The notes beneath the pieces were generated by a model that saw only the letters and a list, made by a program, of their open reading frames with translations, was not told where the DNA came from and searched no databases. Below are positions 1 through 6,938 of a DNA stretch of 13,074 nucleotides, in pieces; within the stretch, counting starts at the first letter, position 1, and every line of letters starts with the position of its first letter. Location of the stretch: the NCBI GenBank assembly GCA_007129085.1, contig SKWF01000115.1, forward strand, positions 1 through 13,074. Direction: 5' to 3'. Source of the stretch: Balneolaceae bacterium. GTDB taxonomy: Bacteria; Bacteroidota; Rhodothermia; Balneolales; Balneolaceae. The position numbers were made by a program, and so were the translations under genes.

Positions 1-1086
1 AGTGGTAACCCTGAAGCGATCTTCTATCTGCAGATGGTTGCAGATGACGGAACCGTACAGATTTCCAACTCCAACCAGGGGATGATGCTGAACTTCCCAT
101 ATAACAGTCCATTCCGATGCTGTGGATTTTACCAGCCTACACAGGATCTTGTAAACTCTTACAGAACAGAAAATGGACTCCCGCTTATCGACAGCTATAG
201 GGATGAATTGGTTACCAACGACATGGGTATTGGATCAAGCTCACAGTTTGAGCCGTATGACGGAGAACTTGATCCACGATTAGATTGGACCGTAGGACGT
301 CGCGGAGTAGCTTACCATGACTGGGGGCCATTCCCGGGGCAGAGATGGGTCCGTGACCAGAGTTATGCCGGGCCTTACTACGGTAAAAAGCATGTTTACT
401 GGCAATCACAGGAAGGAACCGTTGCCAACAATAATCAATGGGCACCTGGTACATCTATTAACTATCCGGTAATTCGTTTTGCCGACTTGTTGTTGATGGG
501 AGCTGAAGCTGCTGTGGCTGAAGGAAATTCAGAACAAGCACGTGAGTGGGTGAACAGAGTTCGAGAAAGAGCTGCAAACCCCGATGGATGGGTTACCAAT
601 GATCTGAACAGAGACTATGCTGCAGATATCGTTGAAACAGAATCTGAATTGACCGGGCTTGATGTATCCTCAGGAGACTGGGTTGTGGTAAACGAAGATA
701 ACTCTACACATACCTACCTCGGTGGTGGAGAAGATGATCTCGACAACTGGAACCGGTATGACGAACCCAATTATGATATAAGCACATACAGTGCTGCTGA
801 TTGGGGTACAATTGACCAGATGGCGGCTATTCAGTTTGAGCGTAAGCTTGAGCTCGCCATGGAAGGTCACCGATTCTTTGACCTCGCTCGATGGGGAATT
901 GCAGAGGAGACACTTAACTCTTACTTCGATTGGGAAGGCAGCAGTGTAAGTGGATCTCACGGTGGTTACCTGAGTGGTAGCAGCTTTACAGCCGGTACCA
1001 ATGAATATTTCCCGATTCCTCAGAACCAGATTGACCTGAGTACGGAAGATGGTGAAGCCCAGCTGCAGCAAAACCCTGGATACTAA
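1..1086 (+). CDS. SusD/RagB-family outer-membrane nutrient-binding lipoprotein (C-terminal part, 5' end outside window)
   Basis: The reading frame is open from base 1 (SGNPEAIFYLQ precedes the first ATG at 34), so this is the C-terminal ~361 residues of a longer protein and the ATG at 34 is internal. SusD-family proteins sit on the outer membrane over a SusC TonB-dependent transporter and capture oligosaccharides or other nutrients. Seen here: the family helix around RFADLLLMGAEAAVAEG with a following VNRVRERA segment, the hallmark C-terminal motif ELAMEGHRFFDLARWG, and the closing EYFPIPQNQIDLS segment before the TAA stop. The N-terminal lipobox and the expected upstream susC lie outside the window. 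An intrinsic terminator follows at once, so this gene probably ends the SusCD transcript. Family assignment is strong; the ligand is unknown, although the downstream genes suggest a sugar or glycoside. Confidence 0.95.
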   Translation, partial: SGNPEAIFYLQMVADDGTVQISNSNQGMMLNFPYNSPFRCCGFYQPTQDLVNSYRTENGLPLIDSYRDELVTNDMGIGSSSQFEPYDGELDPRLDWTVGRRGVAYHDWGPFPGQRWVRDQSYAGPYYGKKHVYWQSQEGTVANNNQWAPGTSINYPVIRFADLLLMGAEAAVAEGNSEQAREWVNRVRERAANPDGWVTNDLNRDYAADIVETESELTGLDVSSGDWVVVNEDNSTHTYLGGGEDDLDNWNRYDEPNYDISTYSAADWGTIDQMAAIQFERKLELAMEGHRFFDLARWGIAEETLNSYFDWEGSSVSGSHGGYLSGSSFTAGTNEYFPIPQNQIDLSTEDGEAQLQQNPGY

Positions 1087-1114
1087 TTCCGGTTTTATTA
1101 ATTACTTAAAATGT

Positions 1115-1151
1115 AAAAGAGGCATGCAGCAATGTATGCCTCTTTTCTTTT
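1115..1151 (+). terminator. Rho-independent terminator after the susD-like gene
   Basis: A 14-bp stem (AAAAGAGGCATGCA pairing with TGTATGCCTCTTTT, one G-T wobble) closes on a GCAA loop and is followed by a T-rich tail (CTTTT). It starts 29 bp after the susD-like stop and separates that gene from the next one. Confidence 0.9.
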
Positions 1152-1205
1152 ACACTAATAACTATTCAATTTTATTGTTGGACCTAACATTTATAACAAT
1201 CAGTT

Positions 1206-2195
1206 ATGAACAGAAAAACTTTTCTAAACAGACTTACACTTGCAACGGTAGGCGGTACTGCACTTTTGTCATCTCCATTTGCATTGACGGGATGCGCAAG
1301 GACACGAAACGAACTTTTTTTTAAAATATCTCTTGCCCAATGGTCTCTCCACAGAACGTATTTTGGCGATGCGTTGGATGGTGGTTTTGGTGAATTTGCA
1401 GAAACCCTCCAAACCAGTCCGAATGATGTTCTACAGGGCACAGAAGATCCTCTCTATTTCGCACAATACACTCGAGAAATGTTCGATATTAACGCCATCG
1501 AGTATGTAAATACCTTCTATTTTGGACGAGCAGAAGATCAGCAGTACCTAAATGAATTGAAGAATATTGCTGACAACGAAGGCGTTCGCAGCGTTCTTAT
1601 CATGTGTGATGCCGAAGGAGCTTTGGGTGATGAAGACAGTGATGCGCGTCAACAGGCTGTAGAAAACCATTACAAATGGGTCGATATGGCTAAGTTCTTA
1701 GGCTGCCATTCAATCCGTGTGAATGCCAACAGCCAGGGGTCGTATGAAGAGCAGATGGAGCGAAGTGCTGATGGACTTCGAAGCCTTTCGGAGTATGCTG
1801 CCGGTGAAGATATCAACGTAATTGTAGAAAATCATGGTGGCCTTTCGAGTAATGCTGAGTGGTTGGTGGATACCATACGAATGGTTGATATGCCCAACTG
1901 TGGTACCCTGCCTGATTTTGGTAATTTTACAATTTCTGAAGACGAACATTACGATATTTACAAAGGTACAGAGGAGTTGATGGAGTTTGCCAAGGGTGTC
2001 AGCGCCAAGGCAAATGTGTTTGATGAAGATGGCTATGAGGCAGAAATGGATTACTATCGGCTCATGGAAATTGTGAAAAATGCAGGATTTACGGATTATG
2101 TCGGTATCGAGTATGAAGGCGATCAGATGAGTGAAATTGACGGCATTAACGCAACCAAAGACCTGCTTATACGAGTTGGCGAAGAGCTCAGTTAA
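1206..2195 (+). CDS. Sugar phosphate isomerase/epimerase-like TIM-barrel protein, exported lipoprotein
   Basis: The 329-residue product belongs to the xylose-isomerase-like TIM-barrel (AP endonuclease 2) superfamily. Barrel motifs visible are KISLAQWSLH (~40-49), the HSIRVNA strand (~168-174), VENHGG with a probable metal ligand E208, PDFGNF with D237, VSAKANVFD (~265-273) and GIEYEG with E302/E304. The first 30 residues form a signal peptide with RKTFLNR, a one-Arg variant of the Tat motif, and end in a lipobox LTGC (Cys30), so the mature enzyme is probably a membrane-anchored periplasmic lipoprotein. Homologues act as isomerases, epimerases or dehydratases on sugars and, near GMC oxidoreductases, on 3-keto-glycosides; the exact reaction here is not known. 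No clear ribosome-binding site precedes the ATG. The next gene follows after 87 bp without a strong terminator, so co-transcription is plausible. Confidence 0.85.
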   Translation: MNRKTFLNRLTLATVGGTALLSSPFALTGCARTRNELFFKISLAQWSLHRTYFGDALDGGFGEFAETLQTSPNDVLQGTEDPLYFAQYTREMFDINAIEYVNTFYFGRAEDQQYLNELKNIADNEGVRSVLIMCDAEGALGDEDSDARQQAVENHYKWVDMAKFLGCHSIRVNANSQGSYEEQMERSADGLRSLSEYAAGEDINVIVENHGGLSSNAEWLVDTIRMVDMPNCGTLPDFGNFTISEDEHYDIYKGTEELMEFAKGVSAKANVFDEDGYEAEMDYYRLMEIVKNAGFTDYVGIEYEGDQMSEIDGINATKDLLIRVGEELS

Positions 2196-2225
2196 GTTGC
2201 ATTTAACAGTAAATACAGTAACTTG

Positions 2226-2244
2226 GTTGATGAACGCCATCAAC
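2226..2244 (+). other. Small hairpin between the isomerase-like and subunit-3-like genes
   Basis: A perfect 7-bp stem (GTTGATG / CATCAAC) with a 5-base loop AACGC lies between the two genes. No T-run follows, so it does not look like an intrinsic terminator. It could be an mRNA-processing or stability hairpin, or chance. Confidence 0.35.
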
Positions 2245-2282
2245 ACGTATTACAATAATATTAACATTTAGATTTTTTGTTC

Positions 2283-2873
2283 ATGGATTCGAAAAACAGC
2301 ATGACCCGAAGAGAAGCGATCATGAGAACCGGTGCCCTCATGGGGGGAGTGGTTTTTGCCCCGAGCATTTTGGGTGTTCTTAAAGGGTGTACAGCAACAC
2401 CCGGTGTAGATTGGACTCCAACACTTTTTAGCAATAACCAGGCACGGCTTGTCTCCTCACTGGCTGATGTAATTCTACCGGAAGATGATACCCCATCTGC
2501 CAGCCAGGCGGGCGTTCCTCAGTTTATTGAGTCGATGGTGCAAAATATCTATAACGAAGAGCAGCGAACCCGTTTTCTGGAGGGGCTTGATCAGTTTGCT
2601 GAAGATTCAAGCACAGAGCTGGAAGGTAACTTCTACGATCTTACGGATGATGTAAAATATGAGTACACGCACGGCTTAAATCGTGCGGTACTTGAAGATC
2701 CTTCCCGCAATGATGGGGAAACACCATTTATTATGGTTTTCCGTGAACTGACAATGCTTGGCTATTTCACATCGGAACCCGGAGCAACTCAAGTTCTTCG
2801 TTACGAGCCTACACCCGGTGAGTATAGAGGGTGTGTTCCTTTTGAAGAGATAGGACGTACGTGGGCTACATAA
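2283..2873 (+). CDS. Gluconate 2-dehydrogenase subunit 3 family protein, Tat-exported, probable lipoprotein
   Basis: The 196-residue product matches the small subunit family of FAD-dependent sugar/polyol dehydrogenases. I start it at ATG 2283; a TTG at 2277 and an ATG at 2301 are in frame but less likely or would shorten the n-region. The N-terminus carries a twin-arginine motif (TRREAIMR, R9-R10), a hydrophobic stretch and a lipobox-like LKGC at Cys36. The body has the family signature LVSSLADVILPEDDTPSA (~60-80) and the C-terminal GEYRGCVPFEEIGRTWAT. In characterised relatives (Burkholderia FAD-glucose dehydrogenase, Caulobacter LacA) this subunit carries the export signal and escorts a signal-less GMC flavoprotein. 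The GMC gene at 3805-5520 lacks a signal peptide, which fits, but it lies on the other strand beyond a creatininase-family gene. No cytochrome c subunit is seen. Confidence 0.9.
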   Translation: MDSKNSMTRREAIMRTGALMGGVVFAPSILGVLKGCTATPGVDWTPTLFSNNQARLVSSLADVILPEDDTPSASQAGVPQFIESMVQNIYNEEQRTRFLEGLDQFAEDSSTELEGNFYDLTDDVKYEYTHGLNRAVLEDPSRNDGETPFIMVFRELTMLGYFTSEPGATQVLRYEPTPGEYRGCVPFEEIGRTWAT

Positions 2874-2891
2874 TCTAAATTTTAAGAATGC

Positions 2892-2929
2892 AAAAGGGAT
2901 GTAATCGTTAAGGTTTCATCCCTTTTTTT
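2892..2929 (+). terminator. Rho-independent terminator after the subunit-3-like gene
   Basis: A perfect 10-bp stem AAAAGGGATG / CATCCCTTTT with a 15-base loop is followed directly by more T residues. It starts 19 bp after the stop codon and lies just before the creatininase-family gene. Confidence 0.85.
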
Positions 2930-2959
2930 ATGAAAAATATTACTAAATAGAGAATTACC

Positions 2960-3724
2960 ATGAGGCCATATATACTTGCAGAATCGAGCTGGAAAGAGGT
3001 TGAAACGCAAAAAGTTGACTTAGTAATTTTACCTTGGGGAGCGACAGAGGCGCATAATTACCATTTGCCTTATGCTACGGATAACATTCAGGTAGATCAC
3101 ATTGCGGAAGAATCAGCTCGTAAAGCGTGGGAGAAAGGAGCCAAAATTATGGTATTGCCAACAGTGCCGTTTGGAGTGAACAGCGGTCAAACCGATATTC
3201 GGCTGGATATAAATATGCATCCGAGTACACAGGCTGCGGTTTTGAATGATATTATCGAAGTTCTGGACAGGCAGGGGATACGAAAATTACTGGTATTAAA
3301 CGGCCATGGAGGCAACGACTTTAAAATGATGCTTCGGGAGTTAGGTGTCCGTTATCCCAATATGCTTCTAACTTGCTGTGATTGGTTTAAAGCAATGCAC
3401 AAACCGGACTACTTTGAACATGAAGGAGATCATGCCGATGAAATGGAAACAAGCCTAATGATGTATCTGGCCGGAGACCTTGTTCGTCCGCTTTCTGAAG
3501 CAGGCAGCGGTAGAGAAAAGCCAAACAAGGTTAAACAGTTTCATGAATCGTGGGCATGGATGGAGCGGCGCTGGTCGGAAGTTACCGAGGATACAGGAAT
3601 TGGAGATCCATCGGCATCAAGCCGGGAGAAGGGGGAACGATTTTTTAAAGATCTGACAGATAAGATGGCCGGTTTTTATCTGGATTTGGCTAATTCGGAC
3701 CCGAAAAATATGTATGAAGAGTAG
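2960..3724 (+). CDS. Creatininase (creatinine amidohydrolase) family hydrolase
   Basis: The 254-residue product fits the creatininase fold, metal-dependent hydrolases that open cyclic amides and related bonds. GATEAHNYHLPYATD places E30, H32 and D41 at the same spacing as the metal ligands E34/H36/D45 of Pseudomonas creatininase. NGHGGND (H116) matches the H120 site, but the position equivalent to E122 is Gly118, as in the HGGN subgroup rather than true creatininases. GDHADEMETS (~156-165) is the C-terminal acidic motif. There is no signal peptide, so it should be cytoplasmic. It stands alone between two terminators, so it probably has its own promoter. Creatinine itself is an unlikely substrate; beside sugar-oxidation genes a lactone or amide product is possible, but that is inference. 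Confidence 0.88.
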   Translation: MRPYILAESSWKEVETQKVDLVILPWGATEAHNYHLPYATDNIQVDHIAEESARKAWEKGAKIMVLPTVPFGVNSGQTDIRLDINMHPSTQAAVLNDIIEVLDRQGIRKLLVLNGHGGNDFKMMLRELGVRYPNMLLTCCDWFKAMHKPDYFEHEGDHADEMETSLMMYLAGDLVRPLSEAGSGREKPNKVKQFHESWAWMERRWSEVTEDTGIGDPSASSREKGERFFKDLTDKMAGFYLDLANSDPKNMYEE

Positions 3725-3749
3725 GGTTTATTATAAGTTAGATGGTACT

Positions 3750-3778
3750 AAAAAGCCCCTTCAATAAAGGGGCTTTTT
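3750..3778. terminator. Bidirectional intrinsic terminator between convergent genes
   Basis: A perfect 12-bp stem AAAAAGCCCCTT / AAGGGGCTTTTT with a 5-base loop has a T-run on each strand. It lies between the stops of the creatininase-family gene (3724) and the oppositely oriented GMC gene (3805), and can end both transcripts. Confidence 0.93.
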
Positions 3779-3804
3779 GCATTTTTATAAAAGGATGATG
3801 AAGT

Positions 3805-5520
3805 CTAGAGATTTCCTTTCTTCATCTCTTCTGCTGCGTAATTTGCTGCGCGGGCTGTAAAAGCCATAAATGTCAGTGATGGATTTTGTTCTGCAACAGA
3901 GGACATACATGCACCATCGGTAACAAATACATTTTTACAGCTGTGGACTTGGTTCCACCTGTTCAGTACGGAATTACTTGGATCTTTCCCCATCCGTGCT
4001 CCACCCATTTCGTGAATATCGAGCCCGGGGGCTTGTTCGCTGTCGCTGGTCCAGATGTCTGTTACTCCCATGGTATCGAGCATCTCTTCACCTTGCTCCA
4101 GGAAGTCCTTAATCATTTTATCATCGTTATCATCATAGTCAACCGATGTAATGAGTTGTGGAATTCCCCACGGGTCAGTTTCATCATCGCTAAGCCTGAT
4201 ATGGTTATCATATTTTGGAATTGTCTCACCCTGTATCGACATATAGACTGACCATGGACCGGGTTCCGCTACTTTTTTCTTCAATTCAGTACCTATCGTA
4301 GAATCATTGATTGCGTGCCCCCAACCCTGGCGACTCGCACCGGTTGATACTAAATACTTACCCTGAAAATCGACATCATCCTGCTGGAATACATTCCTGA
4401 ATGGTGGCATAATTGGACCGGTGGGTCGGCGCCCAAAATAGTATCCATCTTCATAGCCTTCAACTCGTCCACCAAGACGGCCGCGGTAGTTATGAAATGC
4501 TACATATCGGCCGAGCGTGCCACTATCATTGCCCAACCCATCTGGGAAACGGTTTGATTTACTGTTCAAAAGAATCGCAGTTGAGTTAAGAGCGGAAGCA
4601 TTTAGAAAAATAATCCGTGCATAATATTCGGTCATCTCTTTGGTGATGGCATCCACAACTCGAACTCCGGTTGCTTTCCCTTGCTCCTCATCATAAATAA
4701 CAGAGTGAACAACTGAGTGAGTTTTTTTGGTCAGATTGCCGGTTTTTTCCGCCCATGGTATAGTGGATGAATTTGAACTAAAATAGGCTCCATAAGGGCA
4801 GCCACGATAACAGAGATTCCTGGCCAGGCATAGCCCGCGCCCCTGCTCTCTGTGGATATCGCGAACCTCGGTAAGGTGTGCACAACGGCCGTGGACGAGA
4901 TAGCGATCGGAGTAAGCGCTCTCGATTCGCTTCTTCATATCTTTTTCAACACAGTTCATCTCAAAAGGGGGGAGAAAATCTCCATCCGGCAGATGTTCAA
5001 TTCCATCTTTACTTCCACTCCAGCCCACAAAGTGCTCTACATGAGTATACCATGGATCAAGCTCATCATATGTGATAGGCCACTCAATGCCATAACCATC
5101 CCGGGCAGGCCCCTCAAAATCGTATTTACTGAAACGCTGTCCTCCACGGGCCCAAAGCAGGGACTTTCCGCCCTCTACATAGGCACGAATCCAATCAAAC
5201 GGTTTCTCTTGAATGTAAGGCTGCTCCTCATCCTTTAAGAAAAAGTGTTCAGTATTCTTATTAAACGCATAACAGCGCGATATAATGGGGTTTTTCTCCT
5301 GTACATCCTGCGGGATTCGGCCGGCATTCTCTTCTTCCCATGGATCGAGCGTGGCTGTCGGATAATCTTCTCGGTGTTTAACCGGACGACCGCGCTCTAA
5401 AAGCAGGGTTTTTATTCCATTATCACAGAGCTCTTTTGCAGCAAATCCACCACTAATTCCGGACCCAACTACTATTGCATCGTATGTGTTATTCTGTTCT
5501 GCTTTACCGTTGATATTCAT
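3805..5520 (-). CDS. GMC-family FAD-dependent oxidoreductase (sugar/polyol dehydrogenase large subunit type)
   Basis: The 571-residue product has the N-terminal FAD dinucleotide fold (AIVVGSGISGGFAAKE, GxGxxG at 19-24, LLLERG ~39-44), the GMC flavin motif GGKSLLWARGG (117-127), and the C-terminal active-site region with HEMGGARMG (H503) and EQNPSLTFMA (N546), the usual catalytic His/Asn pair. Cys231, Cys237 and Cys241 (CLARNLCYRGCPYGA) resemble the cysteine cluster that binds a [3Fe-4S] centre in FAD-glucose dehydrogenases. No signal peptide is present, so export would depend on a Tat-carrying partner such as the subunit-3-like protein at 2283-2873. An AAGGTG ribosome-binding site lies 8 bases before the ATG. 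Known relatives oxidise gluconate, glucose, sorbitol, or C3 of glycosides; substrate specificity cannot be read here. Confidence 0.92.
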   Translation of the reverse strand: MNINGKAEQNNTYDAIVVGSGISGGFAAKELCDNGIKTLLLERGRPVKHREDYPTATLDPWEEENAGRIPQDVQEKNPIISRCYAFNKNTEHFFLKDEEQPYIQEKPFDWIRAYVEGGKSLLWARGGQRFSKYDFEGPARDGYGIEWPITYDELDPWYTHVEHFVGWSGSKDGIEHLPDGDFLPPFEMNCVEKDMKKRIESAYSDRYLVHGRCAHLTEVRDIHREQGRGLCLARNLCYRGCPYGAYFSSNSSTIPWAEKTGNLTKKTHSVVHSVIYDEEQGKATGVRVVDAITKEMTEYYARIIFLNASALNSTAILLNSKSNRFPDGLGNDSGTLGRYVAFHNYRGRLGGRVEGYEDGYYFGRRPTGPIMPPFRNVFQQDDVDFQGKYLVSTGASRQGWGHAINDSTIGTELKKKVAEPGPWSVYMSIQGETIPKYDNHIRLSDDETDPWGIPQLITSVDYDDNDDKMIKDFLEQGEEMLDTMGVTDIWTSDSEQAPGLDIHEMGGARMGKDPSNSVLNRWNQVHSCKNVFVTDGACMSSVAEQNPSLTFMAFTARAANYAAEEMKKGNL

Positions 5521-5662
5521 TTTAAAAACACCTTTTTATTTAAATGGGAAAGCCAAATAAATCCATCTAAAAGACAATTTAGCGCGTCGATCTGATAAGT
5601 AACTAAAAACTGGAACCGCTTACAAAAAAAGATAGTAGAAATCACCAATTTTTACGTTTTCG

Positions 5663-5697
5663 ATTTGAGATTTGAGATTTGAGTCTTGAGTTGTGAG
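5663..5697 (+). repeat. Heptad-phased repeat array A1 (plus orientation)
   Basis: Five consecutive 7-bp units in perfect phase: ATTTGAG three times, then TCTTGAG and TTGTGAG. It lies 22 bp beyond the stop codon of the minus-strand four-helix-bundle pseudogene and is inverted relative to array A3 on the other side of that gene. Confidence 0.8.
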
Positions 5698-5718
5698 GCG
5701 GGAGGTTTTATTCTTGGT

Positions 5719-6072
5719 TTAGGTTCGTTGTTTCTTTTCCAAGGTGTAGAGCATTTTTTGGATTTCATTCAGTTCATTGGAAAGAGAATCAAAATCAGCT
5801 TGGGATAAATATTCCAGATTTTTTGCGATGATTAACTGTGTTTCCAGTTCGCAAGCATAGCCGTAAGAGATGCCAAGAAAATTGGCGAATTCTTTCTATG
5901 ACCTTCGTCCTGCACCTTCGGCAATATTTGAGCTAATGGAAACTACTGATCTCCTAATTTGTGAGGTCAATCCATATAGTTCATATCTCGAAAATTTAAC
6001 AGATTTCCGATAAACACTCGTAGCTAATTGAACAGCCCGTTTCCAGACAATCAGATTTCTAAAATTATTCAT
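5719..6072 (-). pseudogene. Four-helix-bundle (S23/IVP-like, 23S rRNA intervening-sequence protein family) gene with one in-frame TAG
   Basis: Read on the minus strand, this is a 118-codon frame (MNNFRNLIVWKRAVQLATS at the start, LEKKQRT at the end) broken only by a TAG at codon 59 (plus-strand bases 5896-5898). No frameshift is needed. The intact copy at 11344-11709 has Gln (CAA) at the same place (GRQSQKEF versus GRRS*KEF), so one C-to-T change from CAG or CAA explains the stop. The two proteins are about 55-60% identical by eye, with shared blocks ELYG, TSQIRR, VVSISSNIAEGAGR and CELETQL-type segments. Family members form small helical bundles and are found inside 23S rRNA intervening sequences or alone; DGR accessory protein Avd is a structural relative. 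The stop may be recent, since the rest of the frame is well kept; a sequencing error cannot be excluded. Confidence 0.9.
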
Positions 6073-6143
6073 GGTTCATATAAATTTAGGTGAAAATTAT
6101 CCTTACCTATATGAACCTTTTAGTTTAATGTCCTTACACTTTT
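6073..6143 (-). promoter_or_regulatory. Structured leader of the four-helix-bundle pseudogene (hairpin plus shared box)
   Basis: Directly against the ATG lies a perfect 10-bp inverted repeat, GGTTCATATA (6073-6082) and TATATGAACC (6108-6117); GGT/ACC inside can extend it. Farther upstream, at 6131-6143 (minus strand), is the box AAAAGTGTAAGGA, also found before the intact paralogue at nearly the same distance (71 versus 67 bases from its first base to the ATG). It could be promoter plus translation-control hairpin, or part of an insertion unit. Confidence 0.6.
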
Positions 6144-6152
6144 TTTATGTGG

Positions 6153-6173
6153 GCCTGAGTCCTTAGTCTTGAG
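6153..6173 (+). repeat. Short heptad-phased array A2 (plus orientation)
   Basis: Three 7-bp units in phase (GCCTGAG, TCCTTAG, TCTTGAG) lie between the pseudogene leader and array A3. They match the consensus TCNTGAG of the other arrays. Confidence 0.65.
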
Positions 6174-6262
6174 GGTTTACACTTAATAAATGGGATTAAA
6201 GTTTTTCATCATTCTTTGGATATATCAATGAACAAAAGCCTGAATATTAATTGATAATCATT

Positions 6263-6293
6263 CTCACGACTCAGGACTCACTATTCAAGACTA
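6263..6293 (-). repeat. Heptad-phased array A3 (minus orientation), starting at the thioesterase stop codon
   Basis: On the minus strand the thioesterase TAG stop is followed in phase by four 7-bp units TCTTGAA, TAGTGAG, TCCTGAG and TCGTGAG. It is nearly the same as array A5 (8806-8837) and is the inverted partner of A1 across the pseudogene. Confidence 0.8.
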
Positions 6294-6722
6294 TTTCCTT
6301 CCAACCACTGCAAGAGTACAACGCGAAATACTAACCAGTTTGCCGCTTTCTGTTTCAATACGTGTTTCCCACACCTGTGTTTGTGCTCCACGATGTAAGG
6401 GTTTTGCAATGCCGATAACCGAGTTTCCCGAACGTACAGATTTAATATGGTTGGCATTAATCTCCAATCCCACGGCTGTTTTGTTCGGGTCTGTTAAATT
6501 AAGGTATGCCCCGATCGAGGCAAGTGTTTCGGCCAGTGCAACAGATGCTCCACCATGAAGAATACCGAAGGGCTGGATGGTATTTTCATTCACCGGCATT
6601 GCCGCACGCATCTCATTTTTGCTGAATAGCTGAAATTCAATCCCCAGCGCATCCCCCATATTTTTACGGTTTGATGCGAGCAGTTTTTCAACCTGTGGGC
6701 GGATCTCTTCTTCAATCTTCAT
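6291..6722 (-). CDS. Hotdog-fold acyl-CoA thioesterase, YdiI/MenI-like (PaaI family)
   Basis: The 143-residue product closely resembles E. coli YdiI/MenI, a hotdog thioesterase that hydrolyses 1,4-dihydroxy-2-naphthoyl-CoA and other acyl-CoAs. The active-site block NTIQPFGILHGGASVALAE supplies Q50, H56 and E65, matching Q48/H54/E63 of YdiI with a constant offset of 2. The segments GLEINANHIKSVRSG and KPLHRGAQTQVWE also match. It is a full-length cytoplasmic protein. It is divergent from the acyl-CoA synthetase gene across a 216-bp region with a dyad, so shared control is possible. The role may be menaquinone synthesis or trimming of acyl-CoA pools; next to beta-oxidation genes the latter is as likely. 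The stop codon TAG forms the edge of heptad array A3. Confidence 0.92.
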   Translation of the reverse strand: MKIEEEIRPQVEKLLASNRKNMGDALGIEFQLFSKNEMRAAMPVNENTIQPFGILHGGASVALAETLASIGAYLNLTDPNKTAVGLEINANHIKSVRSGNSVIGIAKPLHRGAQTQVWETRIETESGKLVSISRCTLAVVGRK

Positions 6723-6887
6723 AATCTTATTTTGGTGTGGAAATTTTCAAATGGAGTCCGTTTATCAAATAAAGCGGTACTATAAGTTCTTTTTAGGCAA
6801 AATCTAATCAAGAATTAACCGTATATAGCGGGTAATAACATTTTTTTCGGGAGATATTTTTAAAAGTCCCGTCAAAGTGTAAATTTA

Positions 6888-6905
6888 AGGTAACAGTGTT
6901 AACCT
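6888..6905. promoter_or_regulatory. Candidate operator dyad in the divergent thioesterase/acyl-CoA synthetase promoter region
   Basis: AGGTAACAGTGTTAACCT has perfect outer AGGT/ACCT arms, and inside it TAACA-G-TGTTA (6891-6901) is a perfect palindrome in a second register. It lies 34 bp before the synthetase ATG and 166 bp from the thioesterase ATG. Position and symmetry suit a dimeric repressor such as a TetR-type fatty-acid regulator; no regulator gene is in the window and no match to a known operator is claimed. Confidence 0.4.
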
Positions 6906-6938
6906 AACGTAAATGGCTTTAAATCAAGGTATAGAACT

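Noticed and set aside
2277..2282. TTG codon as start of the subunit-3-like protein
   Set aside because: It adds only two residues before an ATG at 2283 and has no ribosome-binding site of its own; the ATG gives a normal Tat signal peptide.
3886..4251. Open frame of 121 codons on the plus strand inside the GMC gene
   Set aside because: It is an antisense shadow of a well-supported gene with no recognisable motif.
6874..6890. AAAGTGTAA plus AAGG upstream of the acyl-CoA synthetase, similar to the four-helix-bundle leader box
   Set aside because: Only nine contiguous bases match, spacing differs and no bundle gene or hairpin follows, so chance or a common AT-rich promoter motif is more likely.
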